Shown: positions 33,815 through 44,100, counted from the first letter of the stretch. The stretch is DNA of 64,000 bases from Micromonospora deserti (GCF_003236335.1 NZ_POUB01000009.1:1-64000), one strand, 5' to 3'. Numbers and translations are program-made. The notes: generated from the letters alone by a model not told the origin.

Positions 33815-35527
33815 TCAGGACTTCCGGCGCAGGAAGTTGACGAAGGGCACCGAGAGAATAACAGCGAGCACCCAACCAACCCCGATCAGGATCGACAACC
33901 CGGCCGGGTCGTCCACGTCGTCCAGGGCCGCGCCGAGGGTGCACAGGCAGGACAGGCCCGCGACCAGCAGGGCCAGCACGGCGGTGGTGATCACCGTGCC
34001 CTTGGCGGACCAGTTGACCGCGGGCGCGGAAGCCGGGCCGGCCGGAGCCGAACCGGCGGCGGCCCCCGGCGCGGCGGCCGGTTGCGGCTGCGGGATCTGC
34101 TCCGGGGACCGCGCCGGCAGGTCCACCCGCCGTCCCGCGCCGACGCGGTCGTCAACGAACCGCAGCGCCTCCGGGTGCAGGTCGAACAGGGTCGGTTCGA
34201 CGCGCATCGAGATGGCGTCGTGCCCGATCAGCTGCCGGGCGCCGTCGGGCCAGGCGAGCAGCACGGCGCACTCGGCGTACCGGACGGTGAGCGGGCCGCC
34301 GGGGCCGACGTAGCTCACCCCGTCCGCGCCGATCCGCAGCTCGCCGTCGCCGTCCCTCTCCCGGTACGCGGTGCCGGTCACCGTGCCGGCGGAGCGGGTC
34401 GGCGCCTCGACGAAACCGGCCCAGTCGGCCGGGTGGCCCTCCGGCGCCATCAGCAGCGCGGTGGACATCGCCTCCTGCGCCACCTGGTGCAGGTCGGCGA
34501 CGGTGACAGCCTTCAGCTCGGCCCGGTGCTCGTCGACGGTGAGGTTGCGCTCCCCGGTGAGCACGTTGCAGGCGTACGACGGAAGCCGCGCGGCGTCCAC
34601 CTCGGCGGTGCCCAGGAAGTCCTCCCGCTTGGCGACGCACGCGTCCAGGTCGCCCTGCTCGATGCGCCCCACCCGCAGTTTGGCCAGCACGTCGACGAAG
34701 CCGCCGAGCACCGCGTCCTGCTTCTCGGCCGGCGCGTCGGCGAGGGCGCGCAGCGTGGCGTACCCGTCGCCACGCGGGTCGTAGCCGGCGGTGGTGGTGT
34801 AGGAGAGCCCGGCCTCCTGGCGCAGCGACCGGAACAACTCGCGCTCCAGCACGTCCGCGAAGACGCTCGCCGCGGTACGCCGCCGCACCACGGCGTCCAG
34901 CACCACGGCCCGCGAGCCGTTGAGGAAGTACGCCGGGGTCTGCGGCAGCGCCGACGAGGCGGCCGGGACGGGCTGCCGGACGCCGGTGGGCAGCGGCAGC
35001 CGCAGGCCCGCCGGCACCCGGTCACCGGCGATCCAGAGCACCGCGTTCTCCCGGGTGAAGAAGCGGCCGGCCCAGTACCGCAGATCATCCGGGGTGATCA
35101 TGGATAGGCCGAACTCGGGGTAGCTGCTCAGCCCGTGGTCGCGGGCGCCGTAGCGCCACAGCGCGATCGCGTCGCCCGCCGAGCCGCCCCGGCTGCTCCA
35201 CTCGGTGCGCAGGATGCCCTTCTCCACCTCCAGCCGGTCCATCGGCAGCCGGTGCAGGTTGCCGCAGACGGCGGTGAGGAACCGCGCGATGTCCTGCTCG
35301 GGGCCCTGCGTGTGGAAGGTGGTGAAGACCGGCGCGGTGGCGCCGTTGAAGTGGTAGTCGGACAGGCCGATCGGCGCGAGCGCGAGGTGTTCCAGCAGGT
35401 GGGTGATACCGCTGCGGGCGAGCGGCTCGTCGGCGGTGCCGACCCGGAAGGTCAGCCCGGCGCGCATCGGCCCGCCGGTGCGGGCGAGCAGGGTGGGCAC
35501 GCCGTCCACGTCGAGGTGCTGGATCAC
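33815..35527 (-). CDS. M16-type zinc peptidase-like protein with C-terminal membrane anchor
   Basis: A 570-residue protein. The inverted zinc motif HxxEH appears as H43-L-L-E-H47, with further acidic residues in LEVEKGILRTEW (about 100-109) where M16 peptidases hold the third ligand. The second M16-like lobe has ELFRSLRQEAGLSYTTTAGYD, a standard family feature. After about residue 430 comes a small-domain region, a Pro/Ala linker and two hydrophobic helices ending in NFLRRKS. No N-terminal signal peptide is seen, so the catalytic part is probably cytoplasmic and membrane-tethered. ATG 35527 overlaps the upstream stop (ATGA). A role in processing a peptide or protein is inferred. Confidence 0.75.
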   Translation of the reverse strand: MIQHLDVDGVPTLLARTGGPMRAGLTFRVGTADEPLARSGITHLLEHLALAPIGLSDYHFNGATAPVFTTFHTQGPEQDIARFLTAVCGNLHRLPMDRLEVEKGILRTEWSSRGGSAGDAIALWRYGARDHGLSSYPEFGLSMITPDDLRYWAGRFFTRENAVLWIAGDRVPAGLRLPLPTGVRQPVPAASSALPQTPAYFLNGSRAVVLDAVVRRRTAASVFADVLERELFRSLRQEAGLSYTTTAGYDPRGDGYATLRALADAPAEKQDAVLGGFVDVLAKLRVGRIEQGDLDACVAKREDFLGTAEVDAARLPSYACNVLTGERNLTVDEHRAELKAVTVADLHQVAQEAMSTALLMAPEGHPADWAGFVEAPTRSAGTVTGTAYRERDGDGELRIGADGVSYVGPGGPLTVRYAECAVLLAWPDGARQLIGHDAISMRVEPTLFDLHPEALRFVDDRVGAGRRVDLPARSPEQIPQPQPAAAPGAAAGSAPAGPASAPAVNWSAKGTVITTAVLALLVAGLSCLCTLGAALDDVDDPAGLSILIGVGWVLAVILSVPFVNFLRRKS

Positions 35528-36477
35528 GCGCGCCCGCCCTTCGCGTACGCCTGGTCGCGGAACCGCTGGAACTGGCCCACCGCGTCGCCGTCGAGGTAGC
35601 CGAACATCGCCTCGTCACCCAGTGGGCCCATCGCCGCGAACTGCTGCGCCGCCGGCCCGTAGTCGTCCATCAGGCAGAACGCCATGGCGAAGGTGCTACG
35701 TACCCAGAGCCAGCCCCAGCCGTGCCGGAAGTGCGGGTGCCAGACCGACCGGTGCGCCGCGCCGTGGATCTCCTGGCGCACCCGGGGGTCACGCAGGTAC
35801 GCCCGGCCCTGCTCGAGGTCGTCGTGGTCGAGCGCCTGCTCCAGGTGCGCCTCCACCACCAGCACCGCGTTGGGTGCGCCGGGCGGCGCGGCGTCGGCGC
35901 ACTCCCGGGCGAAGCCGTGCGCCCGCTCCCAGGTGCCGCTCCACTTCGGGCAGAACTGCTGCAGCAGCGACGCCTGCGCGGGCAGGTGGTGCGGATGGTG
36001 CCGGGCGAGCTGATCGTAGCGGCGGCGCGCCTCGGCCTGGCCGAGTTGCAGCCCCCGGGCGTTGGTGATCCGCTGCGTCCACGCGGCGGCGTCGCCCGGG
36101 TGGCGGGCGGTAACGTCGATGAGCACCTGTTCGGCGCGGCGCAGGTGGGCATGGAACTGGGCGAACTGTTCCCGGCTCACGTGCTGCGCCCGCTTCGCCG
36201 AGCGGATCCGCCAGCCGGCGCGGATCAGGTACGCCCCGAGCAGACTGCCGGCGAGCCGGTCGTGCGGCCGCTGCGCCAGCACCCCGTGGAGAAACTCCTC
36301 GATGCCCTCGGTCTCACCGACCTGGCCGACCAGGAACGTGCGCCCGTGCGGGTCCTGGCCGTCGACGACCGCGTGCAGGGCCGGCCAGTCCCGCGCCGCG
36401 AGGGCCGCGCGCACCTGACCGACCTGGGGGTACGCCGCCGCGGGGTCGAAGGTGGGTGCCGGGAGGGGTGCGGGCAT
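35524..36477 (-). CDS. TPR-like hypothetical protein coupled to the M16-type gene
   Basis: A 317-residue helical protein with no signal peptide. It is rich in Ala/His/Trp helices spaced like tetratricopeptide units (HLRRAEQVLIDVTARHPGDAAAW, then AQASLLQQFCPKW and AVLVVEAHLEQALDHDD). Its start region, RAALAARDWPALHAVVDG, resembles DUF4034-type proteins of actinobacteria; I am not certain of that match. The ATGA junction with the peptidase gene suggests the two are made in fixed ratio, and it may be an adaptor. Confidence 0.6.
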   Translation of the reverse strand: MPAPLPAPTFDPAAAYPQVGQVRAALAARDWPALHAVVDGQDPHGRTFLVGQVGETEGIEEFLHGVLAQRPHDRLAGSLLGAYLIRAGWRIRSAKRAQHVSREQFAQFHAHLRRAEQVLIDVTARHPGDAAAWTQRITNARGLQLGQAEARRRYDQLARHHPHHLPAQASLLQQFCPKWSGTWERAHGFARECADAAPPGAPNAVLVVEAHLEQALDHDDLEQGRAYLRDPRVRQEIHGAAHRSVWHPHFRHGWGWLWVRSTFAMAFCLMDDYGPAAQQFAAMGPLGDEAMFGYLDGDAVGQFQRFRDQAYAKGGRA

Positions 36478-36522
36478 GGCACAGGATCATAAGTGATCAA
36501 CTACCGTGCCCGTGCCCCCCGT

Positions 36523-37761
36523 TCAGCCGGCACGTAGCTCCGCGAGGACCGCTCCGGCGGCGCGCCAGCCGCTGGCGAGCGCGCCCTGGATGGAGGGGCT
36601 GTCCCGGTGGTCGCCGGCCACGAAGAGGCCGTCGCCGACCGCGACCGGCTTGCGCAGCCGCCCCTGCGGCGGTGGTGCGGCGGGCAGCGCGTCGGGGATC
36701 GACACGGTGGTCAGGTGGGTCCAGTCGGCGGTGGACCGGCCGTAGAGCCGGGCCAGTTCCCGCCGGATGGTCGGCTCGGGTGGGGCCGCCGGGCCGACCA
36801 CCGAGGTGGCCACCAGATGCCACCCGGCGGGTGCGTACGTCGGCGCCGCCCGGCTGACCACCACCGTGTTGGCCACGATCTCCCGCCGGTCACCGTCGAC
36901 CAGCAGGATCGGCTCGTCCAGCGGCGCCTCCTCGGCGCTGTGATAGTAGGTCGTGTAGGCGTGGCTGCGTACGGCCGGCAGGGTCGGCAGCAGGGTGGCT
37001 GCCGCCGGCGGGTCGACGGCGACCACGACGGCGCGGCAGCGGATGTCGCCGGCCTGGGTGCGGACCCGGCCGGGCGCCACCTCGGCGACGGGGGTGTCCA
37101 GGTCGATCAGGTCGGCCGGCAGCGGGTCGGCGATCGCGCGGGGCAGCGCCGCCATCCCCTCGGTGGGCAGCCCGATCCGGCCGCGGGCGAAGGACCGCAG
37201 CACCATCGCCAGCACGTGGCTGGAGGTCTCCAGCTCCCGGTCCGCGAGGACGCCGGAGAGGAACGGCCGGATCAGCTCCTCGATGATCGCGGCGGAGAGG
37301 CCGGCCCGGCGCAGCGCCGCCTCGGTGGTGGTCTCCGGCGCGGCGAGCAGCCGCCCCACCGGCAGGGTGGCGCAGCCGGCGGCGAGCGTCGCGAGCCGGA
37401 GCCGGTCGACCAGCGAGCCGACGCCGGCCAGCGCGGCACCGGGCGCGCCGGCCGGCTCGCGCACCGGGTTGACCAGGCGGGCCAGCCGGTCGCCCTTGCG
37501 TACCAGAACGCCGGAGGTGAACCAGCCGAGCCGGAGCCGGTCGACGTCGAGCAGCGTTCCGAGCCGGGGGTAGGCGGTGTTGAGCACCTGGAAGCCCCGG
37601 TCCAGCAGGAAGCCGTCGACCGCGTCGGTGGCGACCCGGCCGCCGAGCCGGCCGGTGGCCTCCAGCAGCCGCCACGGCACCCCGGCTCGGTGCAGCCGTC
37701 GGGCCGCGGCCAGGCCGGCCAGGCCCCCACCGACGATCACCACGTCGGTCTCAGCGAGCAT
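36523..37761 (-). CDS. FAD-dependent amine oxidase/protoporphyrinogen oxidase-like protein
   Basis: A 412-residue flavoprotein. The N-terminal dinucleotide-binding motif is DVVIVGGGLAGLAAARRL, followed by LLEATGRLGGRVATD (the GGR loop of the amine-oxidase family). The C-terminal FAD motif is GLFVAGDHRDSPSIQGALASGWRAA. A middle helical region suggests a lipid or isoprenoid-like substrate, as in phytoene desaturase relatives. ATG 37761 overlaps the transporter stop by 11 nt. Reaction unknown. Confidence 0.85.
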   Translation of the reverse strand: MLAETDVVIVGGGLAGLAAARRLHRAGVPWRLLEATGRLGGRVATDAVDGFLLDRGFQVLNTAYPRLGTLLDVDRLRLGWFTSGVLVRKGDRLARLVNPVREPAGAPGAALAGVGSLVDRLRLATLAAGCATLPVGRLLAAPETTTEAALRRAGLSAAIIEELIRPFLSGVLADRELETSSHVLAMVLRSFARGRIGLPTEGMAALPRAIADPLPADLIDLDTPVAEVAPGRVRTQAGDIRCRAVVVAVDPPAAATLLPTLPAVRSHAYTTYYHSAEEAPLDEPILLVDGDRREIVANTVVVSRAAPTYAPAGWHLVATSVVGPAAPPEPTIRRELARLYGRSTADWTHLTTVSIPDALPAAPPPQGRLRKPVAVGDGLFVAGDHRDSPSIQGALASGWRAAGAVLAELRAG

Positions 37762-39868
37762 CGCGCGCCTCCCGCTCGCCGTTGATCCGGGACAGCCGGC
37801 CCGGCCACCAGATGGTCGGCCCGATGTCGTACGCGAGCGCGGGCACCAGCAGCGACCGGACCACGACGGTGTCGATCAGCACCCCGAGCGCGACGGCGAC
37901 ACCCAGCTCGACCAGCACCACCAGCGGGAGTACGGCCAGCGCGCTGAAAGTCGCGGCGAGCACGATGCCGGCGGAGGTGATGACGCCGCCGGTGACCGCG
38001 AGGCCGGCCAGCACGCCGGCCCGGCTGCCGCGTCGGACGGACTCCTCGCGCACCCGGCTCATCAGGAAGATGTTGTAGTCGATGCCGAGGGCGACCAGGA
38101 AGACGAAGGCGAACAGTGGGAACGAGGCATCCACCCCGGGGAAGCCGAAGATGTACTTGAAGAGCAGCGCGCAGAGGCCGAGCGTGGCGGCGAAGCTGAG
38201 CAGCACGGTCGCGATCAGCAGGACCGGCGTGAGGATCGCCCGCAGCAGCAGGGCCAGAATGATTGCGATGACCACCAGCACCACCGGGATGATCACGTTC
38301 TGGTCCCGGCGGGACGCGTCCGCGGTGTCCACGTTGATCGCGGTGAAGCCACCCACCACCGAGTCGGAGCCGGGCACCTGGTGCACCGCCGCCCGCAGGT
38401 CGCGGATGGTCCGCTCGGCGCCGTCGGAGTCCGGCGGGTCGGCGAGGGTCGCCTCCAGCTGCACCCTGCCGTCGACCACCCTGGGCGGCGCGTCGGGGTC
38501 GGGTGGGCCCGTCCGCTTCCCGTTGACCGGGCGGACCGCGGCGACCCCGGGGACACCCCGGGCCACTTCGGCGACCTGCCCGGCGGTCTGCCGGCTGGTG
38601 AAGATGGTGGCCGGGCTGCCGGTGCCGGCCGGGTAGTGCCGGGCCATCGCCTGCTGGCCGGCGACCGAATCGGTCCGCTGCGTGAACAGGTCGGTCTGGC
38701 CGAGGGTGGTCGCGCCGAGCTGGGTCAGGCCGACCGCGAACGCGGCCAGCACGAGCGCGGTGACCAGCCAGACCCGCCGGGCCCGCCGGGCGACGAAGCC
38801 GGCCACCCGACGCCAGATGCCGTTTTCGGTTCGCGGGTCGGCCTGGTCCCGCCGGGGCCGGCGCGGCCAGAACGCCCACCGGCCGCCGAGCACCAGCAGC
38901 GCGGGCAGGAAGGTGAGCATCACCAGCAGGGTGGCGGCGATGCCGATAGCGCCGACCGGGCCGAGCGCCCGGTTCGAGTTCACGTTCGACAGCAGCAGGC
39001 AGAGCAGGCTCAGGATGACCGTCCCGCCGGAGGCGATGATCGCCGGGGCGGCGCCCTTCCAGGCGGTGCGCATCGCGTCCCAGGGCCGCTCGTGCCGGTG
39101 CAGTTCCTCCCGGTGACGGGCCACCAGCAGCAGTGCGTAGTCGGTGCCGGCGCCGAAGACGAGCACCGTGAGGATGCCCTGCGCCTGGCCGTTCAGCGTG
39201 ATCACGTCGGCGTCGGCGAGCCGGTGGACGAGGACCGCGGCGAGCGCGAACGACATCCCGGCGGAGAGCAGCGGGAAGGTCCAGAGGATCGGGCTGCGGT
39301 AGACGACCAGCAGGATGACCAGCACCACGCAGAGGGTGACGATCAGCAGGGTGCCGTCGATGGCGGAGAAGACCTCGATCAGGTCGGCGAGCAGCCCGGC
39401 CGGCCCGGCCACGTTGACGGTCAGCCCGTCCCGGTCGCCGCTGGTGATGTCGCGCAACTCCTCGACGACCGTGCCGATCCGCTCCCCCTCGGCGTCGTCG
39501 ACGGGCACCACCACCTGTAGTGCCTGCCCGTCCTCGCTGGGGATCGGCGGCGGCACCGGGCCGACCACCCCGGGGACCTCGGCGAACCGGGCGGCGTCGG
39601 TGGCGACGCGCTGCCGGTCCGCGTCGGTGATGCCCGAGGTGCGCTCGTAGACCACCAGGGCCGGGGTGGTCTGCCGGTCGACGAACCCGCCGGCCAACTC
39701 CCGGGCGCGGGTCGCCTCGGCGTCGGCGGGCAGGAACGCGGCGTTGTCGTTGGTGGCGACCTCGCCGAGCCGCCCCGCGTACGGCCCGGCCAGCGCGCCG
39801 ACGACCAGCCACCCGAGTACGACCGCGAGAGCGGCCAGCGCCGGGCCGCGGCCATCTCTACCGGACAT
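37751..39868 (-). CDS. MMPL family RND exporter
   Basis: About 705 residues in two repeats, each with one helix, a large extracytoplasmic loop and five clustered helices. Recognisable pieces include GTDYALLLVARHREE in the first half and GIDYNIFLMSRVREES in the second, the conserved MMPL proton-relay region. ATG 39868 follows GGATGGGGG; TTG 39889 is an alternative. It should export a lipid, siderophore or hydrophobic metabolite by proton antiport. Coupling to the FAD enzyme suggests the two handle the same compound. Confidence 0.88.
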   Translation of the reverse strand: MSGRDGRGPALAALAVVLGWLVVGALAGPYAGRLGEVATNDNAAFLPADAEATRARELAGGFVDRQTTPALVVYERTSGITDADRQRVATDAARFAEVPGVVGPVPPPIPSEDGQALQVVVPVDDAEGERIGTVVEELRDITSGDRDGLTVNVAGPAGLLADLIEVFSAIDGTLLIVTLCVVLVILLVVYRSPILWTFPLLSAGMSFALAAVLVHRLADADVITLNGQAQGILTVLVFGAGTDYALLLVARHREELHRHERPWDAMRTAWKGAAPAIIASGGTVILSLLCLLLSNVNSNRALGPVGAIGIAATLLVMLTFLPALLVLGGRWAFWPRRPRRDQADPRTENGIWRRVAGFVARRARRVWLVTALVLAAFAVGLTQLGATTLGQTDLFTQRTDSVAGQQAMARHYPAGTGSPATIFTSRQTAGQVAEVARGVPGVAAVRPVNGKRTGPPDPDAPPRVVDGRVQLEATLADPPDSDGAERTIRDLRAAVHQVPGSDSVVGGFTAINVDTADASRRDQNVIIPVVLVVIAIILALLLRAILTPVLLIATVLLSFAATLGLCALLFKYIFGFPGVDASFPLFAFVFLVALGIDYNIFLMSRVREESVRRGSRAGVLAGLAVTGGVITSAGIVLAATFSALAVLPLVVLVELGVAVALGVLIDTVVVRSLLVPALAYDIGPTIWWPGRLSRINGEREARDAR

Positions 39869-40060
39869 CCGCCCCCATCCAGGGATCAACGCACCAATCG
39901 ACGCAGCGGGAGTTCACGTGGACATCGCCCATCCTGCCGGGCGAGCAGCGCCCGGGTAGCCGAAACCGCCCCGACACCGGCGCCGCCCCGGCAGGCCCCT
40001 CGGGCGGCGGTAGGACCAGGCACGGCCCGGAGGGCTGGTCGGGGACGGCGAACCCGGTCG

Positions 40061-40135
40061 GCGCGGACCGGTCGGGGGTTGGCGGGCCTCGTCGCGCGGA
40101 CCGGTCGGGGGTTGGCGACGCGCGGACCGGTCGGG
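40061..40135. repeat. Short direct repeats (24-bp unit, 2.6 copies)
   Basis: A unit starting GCGCGGACCGGTCGGG recurs at 40061, 40094 and 40120. The first two copies share all 24 bp and the third shares the first 16 bp. They lie in the gap between the MMPL gene and tRNA-Asn. Function unknown. Confidence 0.7.
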
Positions 40136-40181
40136 AGACGGCGAACGCCCGCCGGCGGGCCGACGGGCGTCAGGAGTAAAG

Positions 40182-40254
40182 CTCCCCCGTTTGGACTCGA
40201 ACCAAAAACCTGCCGGTTAACAGCCGGCTGCTCTGCCAATTGAGCTACGGGGGA
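40182..40254 (-). tRNA. tRNA-Asn (GUU)
   Basis: A 73-nt minus-strand cloverleaf: acceptor TCCCCCG/CGGGGGA, D arm GCTC...GAGC, anticodon arm GCCGG CTGTTAA CCGGC, T arm TTTGG TTCGAGT CCAAA, discriminator G. CCA is not encoded. A small ACGCCCG/CGGGCGT hairpin at 40145-40170 follows on the minus strand and may end transcription. Confidence 0.96.
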
Positions 40255-40523
40255 CCGCTGTAGCGCCGACGCGGATCACTCCTCGCCGTGCGACGGGGAC
40301 AAGAGTACAGGACTGCGGGGGGTGGTGGTCCAGGGGGTTGGCCCATCGGTCGCACCCCGCCGGCAGCCGAATAAACCAGACAAATCGTCATCGGGGTACA
40401 AGGAGGCATGTGCGGAGAGGAGGATGGGTAGTTAGCTGCGGACAGAGGACACAGGCGCGAGTTGGTCACCTCCGGCGGGGTATGCCGCCGGGCGACGGCG
40501 CGTCAGGTACGGAAGGAGCCGCC

Positions 40524-40913
40524 ATGCGCGGAAAGATCATGTTTCTTGGCGGGCTGGCTGCGGGATTCGTCCTGGGCGCCCGTGCCGGCCGGGAGAAGTA
40601 CGAGGAGCTGGTGATCCGGGGCCGCAAGGTGCTCGACCACCCGACCGTCCAGGAGGCGGCGGGCGTCGCGCAGGCCCAGGCGTCCCGGCTCTACAGCGAG
40701 GGCAAGGACAAGCTCGGCCAGTCGAAGCTGGGCGAGAAGCTGAGCGGCAACGGCAACCGGCCGGGGCTGACCGCGGCGGACGACGCGTTCGCCGGCACAC
40801 CGGCCACGGCCGGCGCGAAGTCGGGCTCCGGCTCGTCGAGCACGGGTTCGACCGGGTCAACCACCACCACGCCCCGCAGCAAGCAGTCCAGCTCGGGCAC
40901 CATCACCCCCTGA
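40524..40913 (+). CDS. YtxH-like small membrane-associated protein
   Basis: A 129-residue protein starting at ATG 40524 with GGAAGGAG upstream. It opens with one hydrophobic segment (IMFLGGLAAGFVLGARAG) and GREKYEELV, the standard YtxH-like start in actinobacteria. An amphipathic helix with alternating Gln/Lys follows, then a low-complexity Ser/Thr/Gly tail (SGSSSTGSTGSTTTT). The family is stress-associated in Firmicutes; the role here is unknown. A strong terminator follows. Confidence 0.75.
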   Translation: MRGKIMFLGGLAAGFVLGARAGREKYEELVIRGRKVLDHPTVQEAAGVAQAQASRLYSEGKDKLGQSKLGEKLSGNGNRPGLTAADDAFAGTPATAGAKSGSGSSSTGSTGSTTTTPRSKQSSSGTITP

Positions 40914-40930
40914 GCTCACCCGTCCCGCGG

Positions 40931-40958
40931 GAGCCGGTCGCCTCACGGCGACCGGCTC
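40931..40958 (+). terminator. Hairpin terminator after the YtxH-like gene
   Basis: Arms GAGCCGGTCGCC and GGCGACCGGCTC form a perfect 12-bp stem with a TCAC loop, 18 bp after the stop. No U-run follows, which is common in high-GC actinobacteria. Confidence 0.8.
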
Positions 40959-41004
40959 GCTCGCGTCTGGGCACGTCAGGCGCCTCCACCGTCCGGCCGT
41001 CGCC

Positions 41005-41053
41005 ACTTTCGCCGGTATGAAGCGAAAGTTCGCACGATCCGTTGGAAACTTCC
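41005..41053. promoter_or_regulatory. Clustered inverted repeats upstream of the ThuA-dehydrogenase gene
   Basis: ACTTTCGC (41005-41012) and GCGAAAGT (41022-41029) form an 8-bp inverted repeat with a 9-nt spacer. The right arm is also half of GCGAA-AG-TTCGC (41022-41033). GGAA-AC-TTCC follows at 41044-41053. They lie 139-187 bp upstream of the start and look like a compound operator for a sugar-responsive repressor. Confidence 0.5.
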
Positions 41054-41191
41054 GCCCTGGACCTCTTCTCTTTAGTCCCGAGCGCAAATATCGTCCTGCG
41101 TAGAACCTGGCCAGGCTCTTGGTACTCCCCCGCGACCTCCTCAGCGTTCTCCCAGCGCTGAGGCGGACCCGCCCGACCAGAGCGAGGTTCG

Positions 41192-44100
41192 ATGCGCAGA
41201 CCGATCGGCCGAAGGGCCGCCACCTACCTCAGTCTCCTCACCCTCGTCGGCGCGACGCTCGTCGCGACCGCCCAGCAGCAACCGGCGCCGGCACTCGCCG
41301 CGCCGGCACCGACCAGCAATGGCATCCAGTACAAGGTGCTGGTGTTCACCGGCTCCGCCGGCGGCACCGCCGCCACCGCCGCCGGGGTCGCCGCGATCCG
41401 GCAGCTCGGCAACGACCGCCGGTTCACCGTCGAGGTGACCGGCGACCCGCGCAAGTTCGACGAGTCGCACCTCAAGCAGTTCCGCGCGGTGGTCTTCCTC
41501 AACACCGCCGGCGACGTGCTCACCGACGGCCAGCAGGCCGCCTTCGAGCGGTACTACCGCGACGGCGGCGGGTTCGTCGGCGTGCACTCCGCGATCGAGG
41601 CCGAGCCCGGCTGGTCCTTCCTGGACAACGTGCTCGGCGCCCGGGCGACGGGCGCTGCCGCGCCGGCGGGCCCGGCAGCCGTCACCGTCGCCGACCGGGT
41701 GCACCCGGCCTCCGCGTCGCTGCCGGAGCGCTGGACGCACACCGACCGGTGGTACAACTTCACCACCAACGTCCGGGGCGTCTCGCACGTCCTGGCCACC
41801 GTGGACGAGAAGACGTACGCCGGTGGCACGATGGGCATCGACCACCCGATCACCTGGTGCAAGGACTACCAGGGCGGCCGGTCGTTCTACACCGGGCTCG
41901 GCGCCACCCCGGAAAGCTACGGCAGCACGGACCTGCGCGCGCACCTCGGCGGGGCGATCCAGTGGGCCGCCGGCGTGACCGACGGCGACTGCGGCGCCAC
42001 CGTGCTGGCCAACTACCAGATGACGGTGATCGGGGCGCAACCCAACGTCAACGAGCCGATCGGCTTCGACGTGCTCCCCGACGGCCGGGTCATCCAGACC
42101 GACCGCCGTGGCGGCGTCCGGCTGCACGACCCGGAAGGCAACGAGACCACGGTGCTGGCCCAGATCCCGGTCTACACGCACAGCGAGGACGGGATGTACG
42201 GCCCGGCGATCGACAACGACTTCGCCACCAACCGCTGGGTCTACCTCTTCTACGCGCCCCCGCTGGACACCCCCGCCGGAGGCGCGCCGACCACCAGCAC
42301 CGACCCGGCGGCGTGGGACCGGTGGAAGGGCTACTTCCAGCTGTCCCGGTTCAGGTTCGTCGACGGTGACACACCCTCGCTCGACCTGGCCACCGAGCAG
42401 AAGATCCTGCAGGTGCCGGTGGACCGGGGCGCCTGCTGCCACGTGGCCGGCGACATCGCCTTCGACTCGAAGAACAACCTCTGGCTGGTCACCGGCGACG
42501 ACACCCCCGCCGGTGGCGGCGGCTCCGGCGGCTTCTCGCCGCACAACGACTCGGTGAGCGCCACCGGCGTGTACCAGGCGCCTTTCGTGGACGCCCGGCG
42601 CAGCTCCGCCAACACCAACGACCTGCGGGGCAAGATCCTGCGCGTCACTGTGCAGCCGGACGGCAGCTACACCGTGCCGGAGGGGAACATGTTCCCCGAG
42701 GCGCAGGACCCGGGCGACAAGACCCGGCCGGAGATCTACGCGATGGGCTTCCGGAACCCGTTCCGGATCACCCTCGACGCCAACGACGTCGCCTATGTCA
42801 CCGACTACTCCCCGGACTCCCGCGACCCGGTTGTGGGGCGGGGCCCGGCCGGCACCGGTCGGATGATGGTGGTCGACAAGCCGGCGAACTACGGCTGGCC
42901 GATGTGCGTGCAGCCGGACCTGCCGTACATCGAGATGAACTGGACCACCAGCCCGATCTCCCCGGTCGCGCCGTTCGACTGCGCGGCGCCGCGCAACACC
43001 TCGCGGCACAACACCGGCCTGACCGACCTACCGGCGGTGGAGAAGTCGGAGCTGTGGTACTCGTTCAACGCGCCCACCCCGTGCCCGGAGTCCTATCTGT
43101 CGACACCGACGCGGACCTGCCCGGTACTCTTCCCGGAACTCGGCACCGGCGGTGTCGGGCCGCACGGCGCGGCGAGGTACGACTTCGACCCGGAGCTGAG
43201 GTCGGAGACGAAGTTCCCCGCGTACTTCGACGGCGCGATCTTCTTCGGTGAGTTCACCCGCGACACCCTCAAGGAGATCCGGCTCGACGGCCAGGGCGAC
43301 ATCCTGAAGATCAACAACGTGTTGAACTGCGGGGCGGGCCCGACCACGGCGGCCAAGCCGTTCCTCTGCGACAACCCGATGGACATGAAGTGGGGCGCCG
43401 ACGGCAACTTCTACCTGCTGACGTACGGCGACGGGTTCTTCAACATCAACCCGGACGCGGCGATGCTCAGGTTCAGCTACGTCAAGGGCCTGCGGGCACC
43501 GAACGCCGTGCTGACGGCGACCCCGACCAACGGGACGGCGCCGCTGACCGTCGCCTTTTCCAGCGAGGGCTCCACGGACCCGGACCCCGCCGACTCCATC
43601 TCCTTCGCCTGGGACCTCGACGGCAACGGCACCACCGACTCGGTCGACCCGAACCCGAGGCACACCTACACCGCCAACGGGGTCTACACCGCACGGCTGA
43701 CGGTGACCGACTCCAGCGGCAAGTCCTCGTCGGCGAACACCACCATCACGGTCGGCAACACCGCGCCCACGGTGACCGTGAACACCCCGCTGGAAGGCGG
43801 CTTCTTCAGCTGGGGTGACGGCATCCCGTGGTCGGTGACGGTCACCGACCCGGAGGACGGGCCGGTCGACTGCGCCAAGGTCGAGGTGACCTTCGTCCTC
43901 GGCCACGACGAGCACGGGCACGGCGAGGCCAACCAGTTCGGCTGCTCGGGCGTGCTGCCCACGCTGGCCGACGACGCCGCCCACGGCGGCTACATCTACG
44001 GCGTGGTCAGCGCGTCCTACACCGACGGCGGGGCCAACGGGCAGCCCGCGTTGACCACGGTCGACCAGCAGATCATCCAGGACAAGCGGCAGCAGGTGGA

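Noticed and set aside
40061-40135. CRISPR-like array
   Set aside because: Only 2.6 copies, spacers of 2-9 bp and no cas genes.
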